DNA from: Strigamia acuminata
Lineage: Eukaryota > Arthropoda > Chilopoda > Geophilomorpha > Linotaeniidae
Length of the DNA stretch: 64,000 bases
NCBI GenBank assembly: GCA_949358305.1
Contig: OX442323.1
Coordinates: forward strand, 7,688,001 to 7,752,000
Direction of reading: 5' to 3'
The notes under the pieces: generated by a model
The model's input: only the letters and a program-made list of their open reading frames with translations
The model's database searches: none
What the model was told of the DNA's origin: nothing
Position numbers and translations under genes: made by a program
In this document: positions 30,927-43,050 of the stretch, one piece after another
Numbering within the stretch: position 1 is the stretch's first letter
Layout: the number at the start of each line of letters is the position of its first letter

Positions 30927-30928
30927 CG

Positions 30929-32015
30929 TGTGACGGTGACGACCACAACTCCCATTTAACAATGGTACCGGGAAGAGATCGCGATAAATAACAGTGAATA
31001 CAATACGAGATAAATACAAGACAATTTATTGTTGGCAAACAATATGCAGTGAGCTAAATTATACATAAGACTAATGCCAACATTTGGCAAGTTAACTGAC
31101 TATTAAACTATACAAAGCATAGGCCAATTGGTCCTAAAATAATATCATTACGTGTCTGGGATAAGGGAGCGGTTTCCCCATCGCTCGACCTGGTTTACAG
31201 ATGTCATCTAAGCCGGATGGCTGTGTCCTGGAGTCCGATATGGCTTCGCTGGTTTCCTTGGTTCGCTGTGTAAATTATCGCACGTCGATAAATCGAATGA
31301 TCTGAGCATTGCGGTTGACTTTGTCTGCACCGCCACAACTTTGGGAGGATATTGGTGTAAGTAAATGTATTCATTTTACTTATCAATATTCCGCTTATGA
31401 ATTATATTTAATTCATATCGTTGTGAATTCTTATTTAGATATTTTTGTGGATAAGTTGTCATCAACTTATCAGTTACATTTGCGTCTTTGATGTAATCGT
31501 GATCGTAATTAAGTCTTCTGACTTGGTTAATCAACTTGTCGCCAAGTTAATATTTAGCTGTTATAAATAAAATGAAGATTAGGCTTCCCGTCGCAACACA
31601 CAATTGCCGTCGAAAGAAAATATACGCCTTGCAATGCAGAACGGTATCAAGCGTCCCCTGCGTCGCGACACGGTCGTTCGTCTGGCGATTGACGGTATCA
31701 CGTACACAGGAGTCGATAGCTCGCGGCTCCGCACAGCAGTATAATCTCTCGCGGTACTAATAATAAACCGACTACTTTGGCATCGAATACCATGAGAATC
31801 AGCTTGCCAAACACTTGGTGCTACTCGTGGTTACTGTAAAACAGACTGCTTTGGCACCATCCGGTGAAGGAACTAATTCTCAACAGCAACGATGCTACTT
31901 GCGGTAACGGAATACGTTCATACCGAGAAAGACCACATGGTCCTGTCCGGAGGATACTGAATTGCACAACGGCGGGTTCTCCTTCGGCGTCGCAACCGTA
32001 AACTGTAACATTTAT
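30929..32015 (-). mobile_element. 5' (right) LTR, inner part, 1087 bp
   Basis: Matches 18332-19418 base for base in the stretches compared, except 31766. It breaks at ...gtaacatttat, where the 24-kb insert starts. Confidence 0.92.
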
Positions 32016-32378
32016 CCTTTTCGCGGATTGGCTTCCGTGAAATCCGCATTTCGGGGGCGACTATTCTGGGGATTCCGGGTGGACCAAACTCTTCCGGAAA
32101 ACGTCCGGGGTGGTGTTGGGAGTGTCAATAGACTGTTTTGTGTCAAGGTTGTCAATTTTCATGTGAGTATTGGAAGGTTCATTTCTGCACATTCTCATGT
32201 ATTTTTTTTCACAGGAGCGACAAGGAGCGATGAAGCGGGATCGAGCGAGAGTGGGTAAAATAAACTGGTTTACGTCTCCAATGCGCGTTCAAGATGGAAT
32301 ACGAACTCGGAATCGACTCCAACACGCGTTCGCGTGACATACGGACGCATTCACGACCCAGATCAAAAAATGATCTCG

Positions 32379-33025
32379 TATTCGACTCGTTTTCGAGTCG
32401 AATGCAAATTTTGCCCTTCTTTGACGCGAAATCGTATTCGACTCGTTTTCGAGTCGAATGCGAGTTTTGCCCTTCTTCAACGCGAAATCGTATTCGACTC
32501 GTTTTCGAGTCGAATGCGAATTTTGCCCTTTCTCAACGCGAAATCGTATTCGACTCGTTTTCGAGTCGAATGCGAGTTTTGCCCTTCTTCAACGCGAAAT
32601 CGTATTCGACTCGTTTTCGAGTCGAATGCGAATTTTGCCCTTCTTCGACGCGAAATCGTATTCGACTCGTTTTCGAGTCGAATGCGAAATCGTATTCGAC
32701 TCGTTTTCGAGTCGAATGCGAGTTTTGCCCTTCTTCAACGCGAAATCGTATTCGACTCGTTTTCGAGTCGAATGCGAATTTTGCCCTTTCTCAACGCGAA
32801 ATCGTATTCGACTCGTTTTCGAGTCGAATGCGAGTTTTGCCCTTCTTCAACGCGAAATCGTATTCGACTCGTTTTCGAGTCGAATGCGAATTTTGCCCTT
32901 CTTCAACGCGAAATCGTATTCGACTCGTTTTCGAGTCGAATGCGAATTCGTATTCGACTCGTTTTCGAGTCGAATGCGAATTTTGCCCTTCTTCAACGCG
33001 AAATCGTATTCGATTCGCTTTCGAA
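32379..33025. repeat. ~57-bp tandem repeat, each unit containing a short palindrome
   Basis: About eleven units of TCGTATTCGACTCGTTTTCGAGTCGAATGCG... followed by AATTTTGCCCTTCTTCAACGCGAAA; CGACTCG/CGAGTCG arms flank a TTTT loop. Several spacers are missing, joining two palindromes directly. Long open frames here (up to 383 codons) arise because the unit lacks stops. Confidence 0.92.
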
Positions 33026-33169
33026 TCGTATACGAGATGGTCGATTTTTGTTTCCCGGACTTTGATTTGTATTCGAGTTGTTACGAGTTCGTATTTTGAT
33101 CGTATTCGTATTCGAATCGAATTCGAATCGTATTCGAATCGAATACGAATCGAATTCGAGTCGTATTCG

Positions 33170-34715
33170 AGATGGTCGATGATTTCCACTCGCTCGTATA
33201 CGCGTTGTATACGAGCTCGTATTTTGATCGTAATCGTAAACGAATCGTTTACAAGTCGTATACAAGTCGTATACGACGTGTATACACCTCGTATACGAAC
33301 GAAGTTTGTGAAAACACAATTTCCAAATAAGACGTATGTGACTACTATGTGTTTTCATGTCGTAGTAAGTGTCCGGTGGATTTTCCAAACTTCGTTCGTA
33401 TACGAGGTGTATACACGTCGTATACGACTTGTATACGACTTGTAAACGATTCGTTTACGATTACGATCAAAATACGAGCTCGTATACAACGCGTATACGA
33501 GCGAGTGGAAATCATCGACCATCTCGAATGCGACTCGAATACGATTCGAATACATCTCGAATACATCTCGAATACGAGTCGTACGAGTCAAAGTCCGGGA
33601 ACGGGTCATCGACTATCTCGTATTCGAGTTGTTACGAGTTCGTATTTTGATCGTATTCGTATTCGAATCGAATTCGAATCGTATTCGAATCGAATACTAA
33701 TCGAATTCGAGTCGTATTCGAGATGGTCGATGATTTCCACTCGCTCGTATACGCGTTGTATACGAGCTCGTATTTTGATCGTAATCGTAAACGAATCGTT
33801 TACAAGTCGTATACAAGTCGTATACGACGTGTATACACCTCGTATACGAACGAAGTTTGTGAAAACACAATTTCCAAATAAGACGTATGTGACTACTATG
33901 TGTTTTCATGTCGTAGTAAGTGTCCGGTGGATTTTCCAAACTTCGTTCGTATACGAGGTGTATACACGTCGTATACGACTTGTATACGACTTGTAAACGA
34001 TTCGTTTACGATTACGATCAAAATACGAGCTCGTATACAACGCGTATACGAGCGAGTGGAAATCATCGACCATCTCGAATGCGACTCGAATACGATTCGA
34101 ATACATCTCGAATACATCTCGAATACGAGTCGTACGAGTCAAAGTCCGGGAACGGGTCATCGACTATCTCGTATTCGAGTTGTTACGAGTTCGTATTTTG
34201 ATCGTATTCGTATTCGAATCGAATTCGAATCGTATTCGAATCGAATACTAATCGAATTCGAGTCGTATTCGAGATGGTCGATGATTTCCACTCGCTCGTA
34301 TACGCGTTGTATACGAGCTCGTATTTTGATCGTAATCGTAAACGAATCGTTTACAAGTCGTATACAAGTCGTATACGACGTGTATACACCTCGTATACGA
34401 ACGAAGTTTGTGAAAACACAATTTCCAAATAAGACGTATGTGACTACTATGTGTTTTCATGTCGTAGTAAGTGTCCGGTGGATTTTCCAAACTTCGTTCG
34501 TATACGAGGTGTATACACGTCGTATACGACTTGTATACAACTTGTAAACGATTCGTTTACGATTACGATCAAAATACGAGCTCGTATACAACGCGTATAC
34601 GAGCGAGTGGAAATCATCGACCATCTCGAATGCGACTCGAATACGATTCGAATACATCTCGAATACATCTCGAATACGAGTCGTACGAGTCAAAGTCCGG
34701 GAACGGGTCATCGAC
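33170..34715. repeat. Three tandem 551-bp units, each with a ~140-bp-arm hairpin
   Basis: Words from 33349 recur at 33900 and 34451. In each unit the arm gatggtcgatgatttccact...cgaacgaagttt is followed after about 80 bp by its reverse complement aaacttcgttcg...ggaaatcatcgaccatc. The units are nearly identical (one visible C/T change in the third). Confidence 0.92.
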
Positions 34716-34717
34716 TA

Positions 34718-35168
34718 TCTCGTATTCGACTCGAAAACGAGTCGAATACGATTTCGCGTTGAGAAAGAAAGGGCAAAATTCGTACTCGACTCGAAAACGA
34801 GTCGAATACGATTTTGCGTTGAAGAAGGGCAAAATTCGTACTCGACTCGAAAACGAGTCGAATACGATTTCGCGTTGAAGAAGGGCAAAATTCGCATTCG
34901 ACTCGAAAACGAGTCGAATACGATTTCGCGTTGAAGAAGGGCAAAATTCGCATTCGACTCGAAAACGAGTCGAATACGATTTCGCGTTGAAGAAGGGCAA
35001 AATTCGCATTCGACTCGAAAGCGAGTCGAATACGATTTCGCGTTGAAGAAGGGCAAAACTCGTATTCGATTCGAAAGCGAATCGAATACAATTTTGCGTT
35101 GAAAAAGGACAAAAATCGTATTCGATTCGCTTTCGAATCGAATACGAGTTTTGTCCTTTTTCAACGCT
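34718..35168. repeat. Inverted copies of the 57-bp tandem repeat
   Basis: Reverse complement of the 32379-33025 array (ATTCGACTCGAAAACGAGTCGAAT with GCGTTGAAGAAGGGCAAAA). Together the two arrays make a giant inverted repeat around the 551-bp units. Confidence 0.92.
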
Positions 35169-37169
35169 TGGGAAAAGGACTCGAATGCGCCTCCACGTTG
35201 CAATGCGCATTTGTGTAAACGATGATGGAATCCCCTGCTTAAATACTGGCTATCGCGTCACGTAACAGCAACGTGCCACGTCACGTAATTGCAACGTGCC
35301 GCGCTATGCCACACAATGTGCCGCCGCGATAGGCCATTGAACCCGAATGTGTGTGATGCGAAACGCGCGAGTACGCGCGCGGAGAACGCGCGGCAATGCT
35401 AGCAACAGGAGCGCAACTGCCCAAGAAATTGCTCAACAATAAAAGGCACGTGGAAGCACGTGCCTGAAACAATAGGCACTTCAAATAAAGTTATTGTTAA
35501 AAAACGGGCTTGAAAACCAACAATTACACAATAATTAAGGGGCAAGAAATGAACTTTGCTGCAATGCAAAGTTCTCAAAATACAGAGAAATGAAAGTTAC
35601 ACTTGTATAAAGAATTGACAATGTTTGAAACCAATAAAAACTACAAAAACACACTTGTAAAAAACCCAAAACAACCCCCAGAATGAATTATTTGACTCAA
35701 ATTAACCCTAAAACAGTCTTGGAGGTCGTGCAGACGACAGAGTCGGATCGGAAGGTTGCTAAAACCTGACGCCAAAACTAGCAATGGGACAGCTAGTTAG
35801 AAAACAGCTTTTTCATCAATCATGAATGCTGAAAACCTCACCCAGGGGTAGAAAATGATGGAGAGAACGTTTTCGCCATCTAAAACGGTCTAAAACGGGT
35901 CTAAAATGCCTAAACCGGCGCCTGGAACGTGGCGCAGTTGTTGGGTCAAATATTGTCAAAAATCAGTGGAAATTTGTCAAATACTGGCAAAAATCTGCTG
36001 AAATTTGTCAAAAATTGCCAAATTTTGGCGCAAGTTACGTGAGGTTTGCGCGCATCCAACTATGACGAAAAATCCATGCGTGTGCACGCGCGATTTACTG
36101 GCGCGTTGGAAGCGTTAAAATAAATTTTTCCAATATCTAACACAATTTGCACCGAATTATGGCAATTTTTGACAAATTTACATGGATTTTTGCCAGTATT
36201 TGACAAATTTCCACGGATTTTTGACAATATTTGACAAATTCCAGACAAATTTCAGACAAATTTCAATTAATTTTAGAAATTTTATGAGAAATTTCAGCAA
36301 ATGTTTGAGGATTGAGGAAATCTTCTGAAATTTGTCAAATATAGGCAAAAATCTTCTGAAATTTGTCAAATACAGGCAAAAATCTGCTGAAATTTGTCAA
36401 AAATTGCCCAAATTCCGTGCAAGTTTTGCAAGTTTTGCGCGCATCAAATCGTATGCGCGCCTATACTATTGCACGAGCGCATTGACGCGTGATGAACACC
36501 GACCACGTTTACGAAGTGAATTCGAGCTACAAAAGTATCGAGTCGCCATTCTATGATGGAAAAAAAAAATTAAGTGTAAACAAACAAAATAAAACCTTTA
36601 ATATACAAGAAACGTACAATTCCACTCAACTTTGTTTCAAATTTTATTTATTGGATCATTGAAAATAAACAGTAGTGTTGTGCACTGTACGCTTAAGTGT
36701 ATACCGGCGATGCGTTGTTTTGTGGTGGGGATTTGCCTCGATAATTGATCTTTTCTCTTTGTTTGCAATATTTTTTTGGCCTTTTTTGTTGATTTTTCGG
36801 TTTGAAATTGTTTTTTTCCGGTGTAATTTAAGTGGTGGAAGGTTGTTGGCGTGTGTTGAGGGTAATTTTGGCGGTTTTTGGGTCGGGATTAGTGTTTTCT
36901 GCGATTTTTTATCGGTATTTTCGGTAACGCATGCGAATCGCCGTCGATGCGTCGACCGTAGCAAGTGTGGTTGAAGTGATTTCGTTCATTCGTTATTTTA
37001 ATGAAAATTAGGTATTTATTGTGACCACACGAGCACGTAGCAAGTGCGCGCGCAAGTTAAATGTGTAGAGGCCTGTGAGAAAATAAAACGTGCGTGGAAG
37101 CGGCGTAAATATTCTTTGGTGACTGCCATGGGTTTGTGCTTTGTCGTGGGCGCGATATGTCTGCGATAT
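35169..37169. other. 12-kb unit, 2-kb stretch with no gene; TTTGTCAAA-type repeats
   Basis: A GC-richer 0.2 kb (35190-35410) precedes AT-rich sequence. About 35945-36420 holds direct and inverted copies of GAAATTTGTCAAATACTGGCAAAAATCTGC. Small frames are not supported by any domain. Confidence 0.5.
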
Positions 37170-37177
37170 ATATGCGT

Positions 37178-37569
37178 TAGGGATGAGAACGGGACCAATT
37201 TTCGGGTCCCGACCCGTCCCGGGTCCATTACGTTAGCGTAATACGCGCGTATGATTGCATAATTGAAATAAATCAGTATTAAGCCTAATATTAGGCCTAA
37301 TAATGCTAAAATAAAGTAAAGAAACAACAATATTTTGGTCATACAGTGTAATTTACTTTTAATAATGAGTTTGTTGTTGTTGTTTATTTACTTTATTTTA
37401 GCATTATCAGGCTCAATATTAGGCTTAATAGTGATAAATAACAACTGGAATTAGAAAATTGTCTCCGCCTCGCAGTACGAATTTAGCAACTGTAATCCCG
37501 TCCCGTCCCGTATCCGCATAGGGCAAACATTACCAGTCCAGTCCCTATCCCGGTCCGTTCTTATCCCTA
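37178..37569. mobile_element. hAT-type MITE, 392 bp, with 8-bp target duplication
   Basis: Ends TAGGGATGAGAACGG... and ...CTTATCCCTA are inverted, and an exact 8-bp duplication ATATGCGT lies at 37170-37177 and 37570-37577. TAGGG tips and an 8-bp duplication are hAT hallmarks. A second inverted repeat (AAGCCTAATATTAGGCCTAATAATG and its complement) lies inside. No transposase. Confidence 0.85.
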
Positions 37570-37849
37570 ATATGCGTGATGTAGCGCGTTTGCGCGCGCG
37601 ATCTAGTGCGTTTGAGCGCGCGATGTAGCACCTTGAGCGTGTCCAAATGTGTACAGGTGCTCAAAAGATGTGCGAGGGCTTCACGTGCATACACGAAGCA
37701 TAAACGTGAAGAAAACAGCAGAAGCAGTTGTGTGTGATATTTATAAAACCACATCACACAAGGGAATACTACTAATGATACAAAAAGCAATAAACTTTAT
37801 GAATATTGAAATAAACTTACAAAATGGTGGAAAAAACATGGCGTACTGC

Positions 37850-40800
37850 CTTGAATATATGCCGGGATGTTATCAATCTTCCGGGCCCCATGTGTGTTTG
37901 ATTTTAGTCCTAATTTTGGTGTATTTTTTTTTTTTTGCCTTGGTTTTTCTTGTTTCTTGGAGAGTGCTGAGGCATGCCGAGGTGTTCTCGGGCGTGTGCG
38001 CCTGTTGAAGATCGAGCGTTTCATATTTTGTGTTTAATAAGCCTACCGTGGTGCCTCGAGCGTTTATTAATTTCTCCACTCGAGGCACTTCACTAACACC
38101 TCCCCGGTGTTTAAACGAGTAGCGGCGCTTATTTGACCCCGGTGTTTACTGTTTAAAATTGTCGTGTGTTTTCAAAGTTCTTAATTTGTTTAAAAGCAAA
38201 CAAAATGGATATTTGTTAATTTTTATTTGATTTTATCAATTTCTATTGGTTTCTTGCTGATTTTTAATCGGTTTTTCTCTATTTGTGACAATTTTTGCCA
38301 ATTTTAATCGTTATTTGTCATTCTGAATTGATTATTGTCCGATTTCAGTCGATTTTTGTTGATTTTTAATCATGTTTGTTCGTTTTTAATCAATTTTTGT
38401 CCCATGCCTTACGATCAGTTCGAATAATTGACACCATACTGTGCTGTTACTCGTATTCAAGATGGCGTCGCAAACTCAAGGCCGAATTCCGCTGATTTCA
38501 TTTATTGCGACTGTTTGCGCTCCATACGTGTGAAAAGGATTATGGGAAAAATCCTCAATGCAGGCCATTTTGGTGTTAAATGAGCGAAGAAGGCAGGAGA
38601 TGAGGAAAATTTGTAAAATTTCAAAAAAAAGCTAAACAATCAAAATTTACATGAAGATCAATATTTCTGGCTCGAAATGCATGTATCAGCAATTTCGGGA
38701 TATTTTCGGGGTGAAATTGACTCGTTCGGAACACTGGGAAGGAACCCCACCCCGCATTCCCCATGCGTCGGCGCGCGCGTAGACGAAAATTCAAATCCAG
38801 GTGTTCAGACGGCCCCACGTTATTTTCGGGTTCCAAGTTGGGTTTCACAAATGTACCGTATTGCCTTGAATAAACGCCGGGACGTTTATTAAACTTCTCG
38901 TGTGTGTTTAATTTTGATCCGCATTTAACTGTTTTTTTTTTCACCGAAAGTTACTTCATTTTTTATTAACATGGAAAAAGAATGAACCTTTACAAAATAC
39001 TAATAATAACGTTATAATAAGCAGTTACAATTGAAATTAAAACAACATTTTTTTTTTAATTAGAAACCAAAGCAGAATCATCCCTAAATTCTGACACGGC
39101 GTTGTCAAACAAACAGTTGGCGCCAAAACGAGAAATTAGGCAACAAAACATTTTGAATGCTACAAAAACACATTAAATAACCATAAAACAAATAAAAATA
39201 AATACAACAGCTAAACCAAATTGTAATAAACAAGACAGCAAAGTGCGGGAGTGAGTGACAACGCCAAAAAAACGCCCGAAAACGCCCCAAGAACGCACCA
39301 AAACGCCCCAAGAACGCACCAAAACGCCAGATAACCGTGCAACTTGAGGCAAAAAACATGCGAACATAATTTTTTGCTTTGAGTGGCACGATTTTCAGGC
39401 TTTTTGGAGCATTTTGAAGCGTTTTGGGGCGTTTTAGAACGTTTTTGCTTATTTTTTAGCATTCTCATGCGAGCTCGCGCGTGCAGGCGAGAAAAAAACA
39501 AACTTATTTCTTCAAGAGTTAAAAAAAAAATAACCCTAACCAGGAAATTACTGTAAAAACAACGGCTTGCCTCGAATAAACGCCGGGGCGTTTACTAATT
39601 TTCAAGACTGGAAGTGAGGCGAGATGTTGTTTGCTTTATTTGTTAAAACAAATTAGGCGTCACTAATTCACCTGTATTAGGGTTTCGGTTCTGAGAAACC
39701 GGACGAGGAGTCACAATAACGGGACACGGGAAATTTCAAAACTTACCGGTTCCGTCAAAACGCCATTGAAACGTTACATTTTTATAGCGTGTCAATGATA
39801 AAAATGGTCATTTTGGATGAAAAACGGCCATTTTGGATGAAAAATGGCCATTTTTACTATAAAAAATGGCTGAAAATGGCCATTTTTACTATGACAAATG
39901 GCTGAAAATGGCCATTTTAATAAAAAAAGGCCATTTTTACTTCGAAAATTGGCTAAAAATGGCCACTTGAGTGAGTGACAACGCCAAAAAACGCGTGCAA
40001 ACGCCTGCGAACGCCCCAAAACGCCCCAAAACGCCAGATGACAATGCAACTTGAGGCATAAAACTTGAAAACACAATTTTAAACGTCACAAAAGTTGAAA
40101 CAAAGATGAAAAATTAATTTTTTGCCTCAAGTTGCGCGATTTTCAGGCCTTTTGGAGTGTTTTTGAGCATTTTTTGGCGTTCTCAGCGGCGTGTTTGCCT
40201 CAAATAAACGCCGGTTTAAACAAAAAATGACGTCATTTTTGGTTTAAAATTGAAGTAAAACACAAAATATTTTAGTTTTTAAATGCAACTGGTCTAAATT
40301 TTGTCAAATGTTGTCATACTTCTTGAAAGTCATCATTTATTGATAAAAAATTTGAAAATTTACCTAATTGTAGCATGTATTTGTGGTTAGTTTTGATTTG
40401 AATTCAAACTGTAATTTTTTGCTTCGAGTTGCGCGATTTTCAGGCGTTTTGGGGCGTTTTTGAGCTTTTTTTGACGTCCTCAGGCGAGCTCGCGCGTGCA
40501 CGTCACAAGTAACCCTAATCAGGAAAGAACCTACAAAAACTATGGCTTGCCTCGCATAAACGCCGGGGCGTTTATTCATTTTCAAAAAGACAAATGAAAT
40601 GGATAAATAAAGAAATTAGCGGGGAAATCCAGCATGGCGCCCACTTCAAATCCGCTAGAGCGGCAAAACACGACATTTGAATTTCAACACAAGAATAAAA
40701 TCAAGAATACACACTGTATTGAATAAAATAACATTAGGAAATGTAATTTCCTACAACAAAAGCACTATTTATTAAAAGAACACTTGAAAATAATCGTTTG

Positions 40801-43050
40801 CCGAACGGAATGAACTCGGTCAGCAGCGCACAAGTGCGTACCGACAACGAACGCTCGAAACGACAAAACGACCGTTCCGGGACAAAAATAAAGCAAACCA
40901 ATCGACAGATCACCCCCAAATTAGTCTAAATCAATTCTAAAACCTATCCATAACACAAGAATAAGGTCCAAACAAAAGGTTAGAAGTTTGAACACAACCG
41001 AACTAGATTAAGAAATATGACGTCACGCGTCTTACGCAAGTGATCTGTAAATCGACGAATGCACTAAAAATCATCCAAAATCACACAAAATGAGCAAGAA
41101 TTAAAGAAATAAGACACAGAGAAGTAATAAAACTTTAAATAGCAATGAATAAAGATAATATCAATATCATAGACACTAAAATTCATGAAAACACTGTAAC
41201 TTTTAATAAATCACAAAAAATGAAAGTTTAATATGTAAAAATATCTAAAAAGCTGAAATTCAAGAAAAGCAAAAATTAAAGACACTTTGTTAACTTTAAT
41301 TAAGACAATAAATGACATAAAATCCGGACACAACAATTATTCCATTTTGGATGAAAAACGGCCCTTTTGGATGAAAAACGGCCATTTTGGATGAAAAACG
41401 GCTAAAAATGACCATTTTTCTATGAAAAATGGCTAAAAATGGCTAAAAATGGCCATTTGATTGAATGACAACGCCAAAAAACGCCCAAGAACGCCCGCAA
41501 ATGCCTAAAAATGCCTAAAAACGCCCCAAAACGCAAAATGACAATGCAACTTGAGGCAAAAAACATGAGAACACAATTGTAAACGTTACAAAAGTTGAAA
41601 CAAAAATAAACAATTAATGTTTTGCCTCGAGTTGCACGATTTTCAGGCGTTTTGGAGTATTTTTTGGCGTTCTCAGGCGTACTCGCGCGTACACGTCACT
41701 GCCGAGTAAAAAAAACATACTTATTTCTTCAAGAGTTAAAAAGGAAGTAACCCTAATCAGGAAAAAAAATGCAAAAACAATGGCTTGCCTCGAACAAACG
41801 CCAGAAGTGAGGCGAGATGTTGTTTGCTTTATTTATTAAATCAAATTAGGCGTTGCTAATTCACCTGTATCTCTTAGTTCGACGTAAGAACACGCGCTTT
41901 TTTTAAAATGAAAGCCCAAGTTGGGTTTCATAAACGTACCGTATTGCCTTGAATAAAAGCCGGGGTGTTTATTAATTTTTAAGACCAGAAACGAGGCGAG
42001 ATCACGACTCAAGATTAAACGAGAAGAAATAAACGTGTTTCTTCTAAAGGAAGTAACCCTAATCAGGAAAAACTTACATAAACAATGGTTTGCCTTGAAT
42101 AAACGCCGGGGCGTTTATAAATTTTCAAGACGGGAGGCAAGGTGAGATGATGATGCGGTGCGACGCGAATAAAAGCCCAAGTTGGGTATTGCCTCGAATA
42201 AACGCCGGGGCGTTTATTAATTTTCAAAACCGGAAATGAGGCGAGATCAAAACGCCATTGAAACGTTACATTTTAATAACGTTTCAACGATAAAAACGGC
42301 CATTTTTGATTAAAAAAACGACTAAAAATGGCCATTTTACTATAAAAACGGTGAAAAAAAAACATTTTTACTCTGAAAAATGGCTAAAAATGGCCATTTT
42401 GACGAAAAACGGCCATTTTTACTACGGAAAATGCTAAAAATGGCCACTTGAGTGAGTGACAACGCCAAAAAACGCCTGCGAACGCCTGCGAACACATAAA
42501 AACACTCCAAAACGCCAGATGACAATGCAACTTGAGGCAAAAAACATGAGAACACAATTTTAAACGTCACAAAAGTTGAAATAAAGATGAAAAATTAATG
42601 TTTTGCCTCGAGTTGCGCGATTTTCAGGCGTTTTTGAGCGTTTTTTAGCATTTTTTGGCGTTCTCAGGCGTGCTCGTGTGTACACGTCACTGCCGAAGAA
42701 AAAAACAAACTTATTTCTTTTAGTTAAAATGTATTTCAAGCTTTAACAGGGGTTTAAACAGGAAATGACATCATTTTTAGTTTAAAATTGAAGTAAAACA
42801 CAAAATATTTTAGTTTTTGAATGCAACTGATCCACGTTATGTCAAATGTTTCCATTACTTCTTGAAAGCCAAAAAATTTGAAAATTTAGCTAATTTCAGC
42901 ATGTATTTGTAGCTAGTTTTGATTTGAATACACACTGTAATGTTTTGCCTCGAGTTGCGCGATTTTCAGGCGTTTTGGGACGTTTTGGAGCAAAAAAAAC
43001 AAACTTAATTCTTCAAGAGTTAAAAAGGAAGTAATCCTAATCAGGAAAAG
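37850..43050. repeat. Dispersed modules around AATAAACGCC-GG-GGCGTTTATT and GGCCATTTTGGATGAAAAACGG
   Basis: A palindromic module TTGCCTCGAATAAACGCCGGGGCGTTTATTAATTTTCAA (stated by parts: TTGCCTCG, AATAAACGCC, GGCGTTTATT, AATTTTCAA) recurs in variant forms near 37850, 38870, 39575, 40205, 40550, 41950, 42100 and 42195, often followed by AAGTGAGGCGAGAT. Between them lie runs of AAAACGCC/GGCGTTTT words and GGCCATTTTGGATGAAAAACGG copies on both strands. No gene recognised. Confidence 0.7.

Larger units (their letters stand above)
29711..30928 (-). other. 1.2-kb retrotransposon leader with ~235-bp direct repeats
   Basis: Untranslated region between PBS and Gag. Segments beginning aattgcaa.cctaat and continuing through tcatcagttta..ttcttc recur at about 30430, 30665 and 30900, the last two very similar and the first diverged. 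No open frame of note. Confidence 0.75.

Noticed and set aside
32294-33445. Long open frames (up to 383 codons, both strands) and their copies near 44396-45547
   Set aside because: They run through tandem palindromic repeats lacking stop codons in several frames at once; the peptides are reiterated FDSFSSRMR/NRIRLVFES words, with no domain.
32379-35168. CRISPR-like alternation of repeats and spacers
   Set aside because: Eukaryotic context, spacers nearly identical, no cas genes: a tandem satellite.
36675-37342. Overlapping 99-108-codon frames on both strands of the 12-kb unit
   Set aside because: No domain, opposite-strand overlap and low complexity; duplicated only because the unit is.
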